A program made the translations under genes and the position numbers. The notes below the pieces were generated by a model that was given only the letters and a program-made list of their open reading frames with translations, was not told the DNA's origin and did not search any database. From Desulfobacteraceae bacterium (GTDB lineage Bacteria; Desulfobacterota; Desulfobacteria; Desulfobacterales; Desulfobacteraceae), in the NCBI GenBank assembly GCA_022712835.1, contig JAFLJU010000038.1:1-20093 (forward strand): a DNA stretch of 20,093 nucleotides, read 5' to 3'. Shown here piece after piece: positions 7,205 through 14,545 of the stretch; position 1 is the stretch's first letter; each line of letters begins with the position of its first letter.

Positions 7205-9076
7205 TTATATGGACCACTCAAGGCCCAATTGTCTTAAGGTTGCTTCTGTGGGGTTGCCGGTTTGGGCGTCCCAGCCCAAAAACTCATAGTATTGACTCAC
7301 CATGACCGGCCAGGCATCGGCGTCCACACACCTGCCCTTGGCAGGTCCGTCGGGCAGCGCTTCAAACAACCGCTGGGGCAGGGTATCATCGGCTACGGTA
7401 AATCCCTGCCTTGCATTGATCTGGCGCAGCATGGTGATTCGTCTTTCGCCCACCTTCATGAGTTCGAACATGGTGGTATCCCAGCCGGTGGAAGCTTTCA
7501 CAAGATCCTCAAGATCCCGGTAGGTAAAGAGGCTGTCGATACCCCAGACGAACATACAAAGACTTAAGGTGTCCAGAAGGCTGTAATAGTATTGGGAATA
7601 AACCGTCATCCGAACTTTGTTGAGATCAGCACAGGAGGTGTCTCCTCCCCCCAGTATCCCCAATCCCTTGGAAATGTCTGCTTCACTGGACAGCAGCCAG
7701 TCATGTTCGTTGGACATGTGATCGGCCCCAATGGGAGATACCGCATACATCAGTGCAAGGCTTGGTTTTACCTGGGCCATGTGAACGGCCGGGACCTTGT
7801 TTTTGACATGGATGGCAAAGGGGGCTGTTTTCTTGCCCAGTTTTTCAACCGCCGTCACAAGACCGTCGGCAAGGGTATCGCCAATGCCCTGGCGGTTGAC
7901 AATCTGTTCTATGAGCCAGAACAATCCTTCGGGATCATTGAACCCAATGGTTTTGCCGTCGCATTCCTTTTTTGTAAGAATCCCTTTTTCCAGGCATTCA
8001 AACAGATAAGATGCCACGCCCCCCATGGTAATGGTATCCAACCCATAGTTATTACAAAGTTCATTGGCCTTGGACACGGCGATGGGGGATGTGATGTCAA
8101 GGTTGGAGCCCAGAAGTCCCAAGGTTTCAAACTCAGGCCCCCCCAGGCGGTCGGTCACCTCCCATGGAGAATCGGCTTTTACTTTTTTCCGGCACCCGAC
8201 CACACAGCCAAAGCAGGTGGTGCTTCCGGCTGAAAGCGTGTCTTCATAAGTCGCGCCATGGAGATTATTATAATCCTCGTGCCAGCTTCGGGAAAAATTA
8301 TGGGTAGCCAGATTTCCCCCTTCTGCCTGGGGACCGACCACACCGGGTGTGCCATATTTTTTAAGGATTTCGGGAAAGCCGGAACCCTCCATTCGCTGGC
8401 TGCAAAGCTTGGCAAGGTCTTTCATCCCGGACGGGTTGTCAAATTCCACCTTGTTTGTGCTTTTAACAACCAGGGCCCTCAGGTTTTTGCTTCCAAAAAC
8501 TGCTCCCATGCCGCCCCGGCCGGCGGCATCGTTGAAATCCCCCATGAGACATGAAAACCGAACCAGGCGTTCCCCGGCCGGTCCGCACTGAAGGATGCTG
8601 ATATTCTTGGCACCATGTTCTGCGGTCAATCCGTCATGGGCCTCAAGAATGGTTTTTCCCCACAAATGACCGGCCTCCCGGATCTGGATGGTGTCGCCAT
8701 CTAAAAGAAGGTAGGAAGGGGTTTTGGCCTTTCCCGTAATCACAACCGCATCAAACCCGGCCCGTTTTATCATGGGGCCGATGCTTCCCCCCAGCTGGGC
8801 GTCGCCTGCTCCCCCTGTTTCCGGAGAGATGGCGGTGACACAGCAGCGGCTGGCCCCGCTCACGGCAGCGCCCGTGGCAACTCCCGTTCCAATGGTGATA
8901 ATGTTTTGTTCATCAAAGGCGTCTATTCTCGCTGATAACTCTTTTAGAAGAAAATAAGCGCCCATCGCGCCCCCGCCCATGTAGGTTCTGTAAAATTCTT
9001 CGGGCATTTCTTCGGTTTCAATGGTACCGGCAGTAAGATTCACCCTTAAAAGGGACCCTGTAAATCCTTTGGCCAT
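7205..9076 (-). CDS. aor: Tungsten-type aldehyde:ferredoxin oxidoreductase
   Basis: The enzyme oxidises aldehydes to carboxylic acids using a tungsto-bispterin cofactor and passes electrons to ferredoxin in the cytoplasm. The 623-residue length is normal for the family. The 4Fe-4S ligands appear as Cys288, Cys291 and Cys295 (CFGCVVGC) plus Cys507 (LSLCMF). The N-terminal half has the glycine-rich pterin-binding region (GDAQLGGSIGPMIKRAG, 91-107; GRGGMGAVFGSKNLRA, 186-201). NNYGLDTITMGG (342-353) matches the family's second pterin motif. AGGAG precedes the ATG. It lies 25 bases downstream of the alcohol dehydrogenase gene. The pair can oxidise an alcohol fully to an acid, or the oxidoreductase may simply detoxify aldehyde. 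The exact substrate is unknown. Confidence 0.93.
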   Translation of the reverse strand: MAKGFTGSLLRVNLTAGTIETEEMPEEFYRTYMGGGAMGAYFLLKELSARIDAFDEQNIITIGTGVATGAAVSGASRCCVTAISPETGGAGDAQLGGSIGPMIKRAGFDAVVITGKAKTPSYLLLDGDTIQIREAGHLWGKTILEAHDGLTAEHGAKNISILQCGPAGERLVRFSCLMGDFNDAAGRGGMGAVFGSKNLRALVVKSTNKVEFDNPSGMKDLAKLCSQRMEGSGFPEILKKYGTPGVVGPQAEGGNLATHNFSRSWHEDYNNLHGATYEDTLSAGSTTCFGCVVGCRKKVKADSPWEVTDRLGGPEFETLGLLGSNLDITSPIAVSKANELCNNYGLDTITMGGVASYLFECLEKGILTKKECDGKTIGFNDPEGLFWLIEQIVNRQGIGDTLADGLVTAVEKLGKKTAPFAIHVKNKVPAVHMAQVKPSLALMYAVSPIGADHMSNEHDWLLSSEADISKGLGILGGGDTSCADLNKVRMTVYSQYYYSLLDTLSLCMFVWGIDSLFTYRDLEDLVKASTGWDTTMFELMKVGERRITMLRQINARQGFTVADDTLPQRLFEALPDGPAKGRCVDADAWPVMVSQYYEFLGWDAQTGNPTEATLRQLGLEWSI

Positions 9077-9097
9077 GTTTGTATTCTCCTAAGTTCT

Positions 9098-9111
9098 AGC
9101 GCTATAGCGCT
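9098..9111. repeat. Short perfect palindrome at the alcohol-dehydrogenase stop
   Basis: AGCGCTATAGCGCT is self-complementary and contains the alcohol-dehydrogenase stop codon TAG. After one further codon the same frame has a second TAG. It may be a small hairpin protecting or processing the two-gene mRNA, or chance. Confidence 0.4.
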
Positions 9112-10265
9112 TCTCTAAAAAAGTTCATCAGATCCTGTCGGGTGCATTTTCTGGGGTTTGTCCCATGGCATCCATCCAAAAACGCCTTTTCAGTCAATTC
9201 CTCCAGATGATCTTTAGTGACACCCACCAGGGAGAGTTTCCCAGGGATACCGATTTTTTTGCTCAGATCGACCACCGCTTCGATGGCTTTGTCAGCCGCT
9301 TGTTCATCGGACAGGCCAAAGGTGTTGATGCCAAAACAGGTCGCCACCCTGGCATATTCTTCCAGGCATATCTCTTTGTTAAATTTCATCACAGGGACAA
9401 TGCAAATGGCATTGGCCAATCCATGGGGAACATGGCAAACCGCGGACAGGGAGTGGGACAGGGAATGAGCCGCCCCTAGATCTTTCTGGAATGCAACCGC
9501 ACCCATCATGGCCGCCAGCATCATGTAGCCCCGGGCTTCAATATTGTTGGGTTCCTTGACGGCCGTTTCAAGATACTGGGCCACATACTCGATCCCCTTC
9601 AGGGCAATGGCATCACACATGGGATGGAAATCCTTGACCGCCAGTGCTTCCACACAATGGGTAAAGGCATCCATTCCGGTTCCGGCTGTCAGGGAAGGGG
9701 GCAGGCTCACGGTGAGTTCCGGGTCCAGAAGCGCTATGGCCGGTATCAAAAGAGGACTGCACACCATGAACTTCCGGCCTTTCTCAACCGAAGTGATAAC
9801 TGAACAGCTTCCCACTTCGCTTCCGGTGCCTGCGGTGGTAGGAATAGCGATCATGGGGTGAAGGGGGCCTTTGATGTTCTGGTTCCCGCCGGTTGAATTG
9901 TCATAATCATTCACCCGGCCGCCATGGGCGGCGATCACCTGGACCACCTTGGACGCATCCAGGGCGCTTCCGCCGCCAAGTCCGATGACGCTATCACAGT
10001 TCCCTTTTTCAAAGACCGCCACGGCCTTGCTGATATCACTGTCCAGGGGGTTGGGATTCACCTCGGAAAATATGGCGTATTCAATTCCACTAGCTTTTAA
10101 AACGCTTTCAACCCTAGGCAAAACATCAGTGTTTACCATGCCGGGATCTGTCACCACCAATGGGGTTTTAACGCCAAGATCCTGGATATATTCCGGAAGA
10201 TTGTCAATGGCACCAGCACCAAAATAGATGGTGTTGGGAAATGAAAATTTTGAAATGGTCATCAT
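9102..10265 (-). CDS. Iron-containing (group III) alcohol dehydrogenase
   Basis: This 387-residue protein is typical of the Fe-ADH family, which interconverts alcohols and aldehydes with NAD(H). GGGSALDASK (97-106) is the nucleotide-binding loop and TTAGTGSEVG (143-152) the conserved turn. The metal ligands are Asp199 and His203 (GMDAFTHCVEA), His267 (GAAHSLSH) and His281 (CHVPHGLANA). AAGGAAAA lies before a doubled ATG, so the first or second could be used. It is the first gene of the unit with aldehyde:ferredoxin oxidoreductase. It probably feeds aldehyde to that enzyme, or runs in reverse as an aldehyde sink. The substrate alcohol cannot be told; ethanol- and butanediol-type enzymes look alike at this level. 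Confidence 0.92.
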   Translation of the reverse strand: MMTISKFSFPNTIYFGAGAIDNLPEYIQDLGVKTPLVVTDPGMVNTDVLPRVESVLKASGIEYAIFSEVNPNPLDSDISKAVAVFEKGNCDSVIGLGGGSALDASKVVQVIAAHGGRVNDYDNSTGGNQNIKGPLHPMIAIPTTAGTGSEVGSCSVITSVEKGRKFMVCSPLLIPAIALLDPELTVSLPPSLTAGTGMDAFTHCVEALAVKDFHPMCDAIALKGIEYVAQYLETAVKEPNNIEARGYMMLAAMMGAVAFQKDLGAAHSLSHSLSAVCHVPHGLANAICIVPVMKFNKEICLEEYARVATCFGINTFGLSDEQAADKAIEAVVDLSKKIGIPGKLSLVGVTKDHLEELTEKAFLDGCHGTNPRKCTRQDLMNFFREAL

Positions 10266-10622
10266 AGGTTTTCCTTAAATGTTATCTTGATGGTTGCTCT
10301 TGTTGGGTTAATTAAAGCCTGTCTTGCTTGGTTCCGGCCAGGCCCTATATTATCTCAAAATATCAATCATTAAAATGATATGCCTCTTATGTCAAGATAG
10401 CAAATTAAGGACGCTTAACTGATTTTATTCAAGGTGCTGAGAAAATCATGACTGTACGTTATATTGCCAATATTTTCATAACAAAAACATTCCATATTTT
10501 TCTTCTGAAAACGATTCGAACCTTGAAAAAATTGGAATTAAAGACTACTAATTAGGGAACTGATTTATTTTAATAATTACCAACCATAAAAAATTGATTC
10601 ACAACTTCCAAGGAGAGCAAAA
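10266..10622. promoter_or_regulatory. AT-rich divergent intergenic region (alcohol dehydrogenase / UspA)
   Basis: I find no gene in these 357 bases. Both flanking genes start at its edges, so it must hold two promoters. The clearest structure is the inverted repeat at 10366-10379. I could not find a convincing sigma-54 or sigma-70 pair. Confidence 0.5.
10366..10379. promoter_or_regulatory. Small inverted repeat, possible operator
   Basis: ATCATT, two spacer bases and AATGAT form a perfect 6-bp inverted repeat about 100 bases upstream of the alcohol dehydrogenase start. It is short and AT-rich, so it is only a weak operator candidate. Confidence 0.25.
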
Positions 10623-11117
10623 ATGATTCCTGACATAAAAAAAATACTCTATGCCACAGACCTTTCCGAAAGTGCCAGATATGCCTTTAAGTATGCAGCA
10701 GACCTTGCTCAACGCTATGATGCAATGGTAACGTTTCTCTATGTCATGGAAGATATGAATCATGCCGTTGAATTCCAGATTAGAGGCATGCTTGGCGGGA
10801 AAGAATGGGACAGGGTAAAATCAGAAAAGCTTGATCATTTAACCGAGAAGATAAAGGCACGAATTGAAGATTTCTGCCAGGAAATGGATTCCAAAATTGA
10901 TTCCTGCCGCCTTCTGGTTGAAGAAGTCCTTATAACAAGTGGAGAACCCACTGAAGAAATCCTCCGCGTTTCCAAAGAAATTGATGCAAACATGATTGTG
11001 ATGGGTAGTTACGGGTATAATATTCTTTTGGGTGCTCTCATCGGCGGGTCAGCCAGCAAGGTGGTCAAACATAGTGAAATTCCTGTGCTGGTCGTCAGAC
11101 TTCCTGAGGTAAAATAA
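10623..11117 (+). CDS. UspA-family universal stress protein
   Basis: This single-domain, 164-residue protein begins with the usual strand IKKILYATDLSESA (5-18), and its C-terminal half has MGSYGYNILLGALIGGSASKV, close to the ATP-binding pattern GxxG-x9-GS. It ends on the strand IPVLVVRLP. Such proteins bind nucleotide and help in starvation, redox or other stress. AAGGAGAG precedes the ATG. It is a single gene, divergent from the alcohol dehydrogenase and convergent with the TRAP operon. Shared control with the alcohol dehydrogenase is possible but not shown. Confidence 0.9.
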   Translation: MIPDIKKILYATDLSESARYAFKYAADLAQRYDAMVTFLYVMEDMNHAVEFQIRGMLGGKEWDRVKSEKLDHLTEKIKARIEDFCQEMDSKIDSCRLLVEEVLITSGEPTEEILRVSKEIDANMIVMGSYGYNILLGALIGGSASKVVKHSEIPVLVVRLPEVK

Positions 11118-11290
11118 TCCTCTAAATTTTTTTTACTCCAGCATGGACAGGTCCCCAAATTTGAGCAAGGGCTTGAATTGATGCATGCGGGAGGAGAGCC
11201 ATGCCGAAGGAATTACAGCGGACAGGGCCATGGATAGTTTCTGGATCATTTGTTCCGGGTTCTGGCCAATACAAAAACACTATAATTAAA

Positions 11291-11319
11291 GCGGGGACAA
11301 AGAATAACCCTGTCCCCGC
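11291..11319 (-). terminator. Hairpin terminator of the molybdenum-hydroxylase/TRAP operon, REP-like in sequence
   Basis: GCGGGGACA and TGTCCCCGC form a perfect 9-bp GC-rich stem with an 11-base loop. On the minus strand the stem is followed by TTTAATTAT, giving a fair intrinsic terminator about 75 bases past dctM. The GGGGACA...TGTCCCC form also resembles palindromes spread by REP-associated (Y1) transposases. Confidence 0.6.
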
Positions 11320-11393
11320 AAAAAGCAACCTAAATACCATCTATCGAACAACTCATTTAAATTAAAAGGTATTCAAACTTCCATTAATGTCGT

Positions 11394-12719
11394 TTATGTT
11401 CCAAAATAAAACTCAGGCAACCACAGTGCAATCTGGGGAAACATCATGATCAGAGCCAGCCCAACACACATGAGCAAGACAAAGGGCACAATGGATTTAT
11501 AAATATCCATCAGAGAAATCTCCGGCGGGGCCATGGCCTTCATCAAAAACAGGTTATAGCCGAAGGGAGGTGTCATATAGGCTATCTGACAGGTGACCGT
11601 ATACAGAACCCCGTACCAGATCGGATTGAAGCCCATGCTGATGATCAAAGGAATATATAGGGGAGCCACAATGACCAGCATGGCGGTGTCGTCCAGAAAC
11701 ATGCCCATGAGGATGTAGGAAACCTGCATCATAATCAGCACCTGCCAGGGACCCAGGCCCCATTTTTCCAGGAACAGGATCTCAATGGCCTTGACAGCGC
11801 CTAACCCGTCAAACACCGCCCCGAAACAAAGGGCTGCCAGGATAATCCACATGAACATGCAGGAAACGCTCAGGGTCATGTGAAGGGTTTTATCCAACAC
11901 CTTCCGGGTGAGTCGTTTTTTGGCGATGGCCGCAATGGTGGCAGCGGCCGCTCCCACAGCAGAGCTTTCCACAAGGCTTGTGACCCCTATCATGAACAGT
12001 CCGGTCACGGAAAAAATAATGGCCAGAGGCAAAATTCCGGCGTAGAGCAGCTGAAGCTTTTCTTTCATGGGCATCTGGCGCTCTTCTTCGGGAAGGGGCG
12101 GTCCCAGTTCCGGATTCAATTTGCAGCGGATGGCAATATAGCCCCCGAACAGAACTGCCAGCATGAGACCGGGAAAAACACCGGCCAGCCACAACTGGCT
12201 CACGGGTTGCCGGGCAATCATGCCGTAGAGCACCAACACGATGCTGGGCGGCACCATAATCCCCAGGGAACTGCCTGCCTGGATCACACCGGTAACCATG
12301 ATCTTGTTATATTTACGTTTGAGCATTTCGGGCAGGGCAATGCTGGTACCAATGGCCATACCGGCCACACTCAATCCGTTCATGGCAGAGATGGCCACCA
12401 TGAGGACGATGGTTCCCAGGGCAAGCCCCCCGGGTAGCGGCCCCATCCACACATGGAACATACGATACAGGTCTCCTGCTATGCCCGACTCGGATAACAT
12501 ATACCCCATAAAAATAAACAGGGGCAGGGTGAGCAGGGGATACCAGTTCAAAAGACCGATGCTGGCGTTAAACGGCATCTCTCCGGCCCCGGCGCCTCCC
12601 CATAAAAAGAGGGCGGAAATAGCGGCAACAAACCCGACTGCTCCAAAAACACGCTGGCCAGTGAGAAGCATGAGCATCAACGTGGAGAACATTAACAATG
12701 CAATATATTCATTACTCAT
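11394..12719 (-). CDS. dctM: TRAP transporter large membrane subunit, DctM family
   Basis: This 441-residue, very hydrophobic protein with about twelve membrane segments is the sodium-coupled translocation subunit of a TRAP importer. Family features include GAAAATIAAIAKK in mid-protein and the late stretch VTCQIAYMTPPFGYNLFLMKAMAPPEISLMDIYKS, broken here by no gap or stop. The start overlaps the dctQ stop as ATGA, so the two membrane subunits are translationally coupled. It is the last gene of the operon and a hairpin follows. The substrate is set by the binding protein, not by this subunit. Intact, normal length. Confidence 0.93.
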   Translation of the reverse strand: MSNEYIALLMFSTLMLMLLTGQRVFGAVGFVAAISALFLWGGAGAGEMPFNASIGLLNWYPLLTLPLFIFMGYMLSESGIAGDLYRMFHVWMGPLPGGLALGTIVLMVAISAMNGLSVAGMAIGTSIALPEMLKRKYNKIMVTGVIQAGSSLGIMVPPSIVLVLYGMIARQPVSQLWLAGVFPGLMLAVLFGGYIAIRCKLNPELGPPLPEEERQMPMKEKLQLLYAGILPLAIIFSVTGLFMIGVTSLVESSAVGAAAATIAAIAKKRLTRKVLDKTLHMTLSVSCMFMWIILAALCFGAVFDGLGAVKAIEILFLEKWGLGPWQVLIMMQVSYILMGMFLDDTAMLVIVAPLYIPLIISMGFNPIWYGVLYTVTCQIAYMTPPFGYNLFLMKAMAPPEISLMDIYKSIVPFVLLMCVGLALIMMFPQIALWLPEFYFGT

Positions 12720-13228
12720 ACCAGTTCTTTTCCTCTCGCCTTTGCCAGGTCTCTAAAAAAGACGGCAACTGCCTGTAGCAGCATTAATAGTATTCCGATG
12801 ACCATGATAATCTTGATGGGCGACATGGGCGGTCCCCAGCTTGAATAATTTCTCTGGCCATATTGAAGGGCGTACAGAGTACTTGAAAGGCCGCCGTAGA
12901 GAAGAACCACCAGGTAGAAAATCAAAAATCCAGAGGTTATTACGTCCACTCTGGCCCGTTTTTTTTCCGACCAGCGCTCATAGAGCACATCCATGCGGAC
13001 ATGGGCCTTCAACTGCATGGAGTAGCCGCCACCAAGCAGGTAATATGCGGCCATCGTGAACTGTGCCATTTCCATTGTCCAATCAAAGGGAACATTAAAG
13101 AATGTCCTGGAAATCGATGCAAACAAAAGGATGCCCATCATCACGAAAACCAAATACAGCGCAAACTTGCCCACCCGTCGGTTTACTGCGTCAACACATC
13201 TTACATAGGTTTTTATTGCATTGGGCAT
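12716..13228 (-). CDS. dctQ: TRAP transporter small membrane subunit, DctQ family
   Basis: The 170 residues carry four membrane segments (about 20-38, 55-72, 98-118 and 136-158). The family-like FDWTMEMAQFTMAAYYLLGGGYSMQLKAHVRMDVLYE covers the second segment and the cytoplasmic loop. AAGGAAG lies just before the ATG. It pairs with DctM (4-base overlap) in the membrane complex. It is separated from dctP by 118 bases holding a long hairpin. Loops and spacing are typical of the mannitol/chloroaromatic-type TRAP group, an assignment I make only tentatively. Confidence 0.9.
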   Translation of the reverse strand: MPNAIKTYVRCVDAVNRRVGKFALYLVFVMMGILLFASISRTFFNVPFDWTMEMAQFTMAAYYLLGGGYSMQLKAHVRMDVLYERWSEKKRARVDVITSGFLIFYLVVLLYGGLSSTLYALQYGQRNYSSWGPPMSPIKIIMVIGILLMLLQAVAVFFRDLAKARGKELV

Positions 13229-13275
13229 TTAAACTTCCTTTGTGATCTTGTCAATTTGGGTTAAAGGTTAAACTG

Positions 13276-13318
13276 AGCACTGCCTTCCCGGACAATTTTC
13301 TTCCGGAAAAGCAGTGCT
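13276..13318 (-). promoter_or_regulatory. Intercistronic hairpin between dctP and dctQ
   Basis: Arms at 13276-13292 and 13302-13318 pair over 17 positions on the minus-strand transcript, two of them G-U, with a 9-base loop. No T run follows. Hairpins after binding-protein genes often stabilise the upstream mRNA or partly stop transcription, which would give more DctP than DctQM. Confidence 0.6.
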
Positions 13319-13346
13319 TATCTTCAAAAAAAATTATATCCGCAGA

Positions 13347-14399
13347 TTAATACCGGTAGGGAGCACCGGCATCCCGCATGGTTTTTGCGTACTCTTTTAA
13401 GATGGCAACCACCTTGGCGCTTCTGGCACTTTTGGCACCAATCTCGTCCCAGTACTTAAGGGCTTCTTCTTCCACTGTTTTCCATTCTGCGTCGGGAATG
13501 GTGGTCAATTCCAGCTTTCCGCCTTTTGTTCTATAGTGGGCCTCGCCCCACCAATACCAGTATTGTCTGTGGTAATGGGAGCTGTCCATGGCCAAGTTGA
13601 ACAAAGTTTTCAAATGTTCAGGCAGAGCATCCCATTTTTCCGAGTTGGCAAAATAGGAACCGGCCCAGGCACCGGAGATGTTGTTGGTCAGATAATATTT
13701 ATTAACATTTGCCCATCCCACGGTATAGGCCTCGGTAATGCCGGACCAGGCAATGCCGTCCAGCTCTTTGGTCTGCATGGCCACTTCAACGTCTTCCCAG
13801 GGAAGGGTCACCGGAATAACACCAAATTTTTTCAGGAATCTACCCCCCGTAGGGAAGGTAAACACCCGTTTTCCCTTGAGGTCGGCAAGGCTTCGAATGG
13901 GTTCCTGGGTGGTGAAGTTACACGGATCCCAGGAACCGCACCCCAACCAGGTGACATTGTCTATTTCAGCATAGGCTTCCTGCCAGATTTCGTTAAGTCC
14001 ATAGTGATGAAAAAGGGTGGGGACATCCAGGGAATAACGAGATGCAAAGGGGAAGTAGGCCCCGAACACAGATACATCCACGGGCGCGCCGATGGAATCT
14101 TCATCACTCTGAACAGCATCAATGGTGCCCCGCTGCATGGCCCGGAACAATTCACCTGTGGGGACTAGCTGGTCAGCGTTGTACAGCTCGATGACCATGT
14201 CGCCGTTGGCAGCCTTGTTAAAAGCATCAATGGAAGGTTTGCAGACATGGGCTGCCAGAGAGGCCCCGGCATAGGTCTGCATCCGCCACTTAATAGTTGT
14301 TTTTTTGCCCGCAATGACCGAAGGGGCAGCAACCGCTGTTGCTGCGACTGCTGCAGCTGCTCCTGTTCCAACTTTCTTGATAAACTCGCGTCGTTTCAT
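13347..14399 (-). CDS. dctP: TRAP transporter periplasmic substrate-binding protein, DctP family, with Tat signal
   Basis: This 350-residue binding protein captures the substrate in the periplasm and hands it to DctQM. The N-terminus MKRREFIKKVGTG followed by an alanine-rich stretch ending AAPSVIA is a twin-arginine (Tat) signal. Export in folded form is typical of one DctP subgroup. Inside are family segments such as DLKGKRVFTFPTGG and MQTKELDGIAWSGI. I chose the ATG at 14399 because it begins directly at the signal; an upstream ATG at 14435 would add twelve residues and has a poorer ribosome site. It lies downstream of the hydroxylase genes and is probably co-transcribed with them. The ligand is unknown; organic acids or aromatic acids are the usual range for such proteins. 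Confidence 0.92.
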   Translation of the reverse strand: MKRREFIKKVGTGAAAAVAATAVAAPSVIAGKKTTIKWRMQTYAGASLAAHVCKPSIDAFNKAANGDMVIELYNADQLVPTGELFRAMQRGTIDAVQSDEDSIGAPVDVSVFGAYFPFASRYSLDVPTLFHHYGLNEIWQEAYAEIDNVTWLGCGSWDPCNFTTQEPIRSLADLKGKRVFTFPTGGRFLKKFGVIPVTLPWEDVEVAMQTKELDGIAWSGITEAYTVGWANVNKYYLTNNISGAWAGSYFANSEKWDALPEHLKTLFNLAMDSSHYHRQYWYWWGEAHYRTKGGKLELTTIPDAEWKTVEEEALKYWDEIGAKSARSAKVVAILKEYAKTMRDAGAPYRY

Positions 14400-14505
14400 T
14401 CTACTTAAGTTCCTTTTCTGATGTTTTGTTGACATTTAACCTATCCGACAATCTTCGGTTAATGCTCCAAATATCCTGAACTACTTAATACAACGTCATA
14501 TCTAA

Positions 14506-14536
14506 CCTGCCAGCGACCCTTGAGGTCACCGGCAGG
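14506..14536 (-). promoter_or_regulatory. Hairpin between the FAD-subunit gene and dctP
   Basis: CCTGCCAGCGACC (14506-14518) pairs with 14524-14536 over 13 positions, two of them G-U in the minus-strand RNA, closing a 5-base loop. It lies ten bases after the FAD-subunit stop. No T run follows, so partial termination or RNA processing is likelier than full termination. The transporter genes may also have their own promoter downstream of it. Confidence 0.5.
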
Positions 14537-14545
14537 GGGTTATGT

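Noticed and set aside
7592..8233. 213-residue plus-strand reading frame
   Set aside because: It lies opposite the aldehyde:ferredoxin oxidoreductase, which has all cluster ligands; it has no family signature.
10266..10622. Sigma-54 promoter for the alcohol dehydrogenase
   Set aside because: A TGGCC-like stretch exists, but the GC element is not at the right spacing.
11122..11340. 72-residue minus-strand reading frame with a hydrophobic start
   Set aside because: It runs through the terminator-like palindrome, has no good ribosome site and resembles no family I know.
13536..14168. 210-residue plus-strand reading frame
   Set aside because: It lies opposite dctP, with no recognisable domain or ribosome site.
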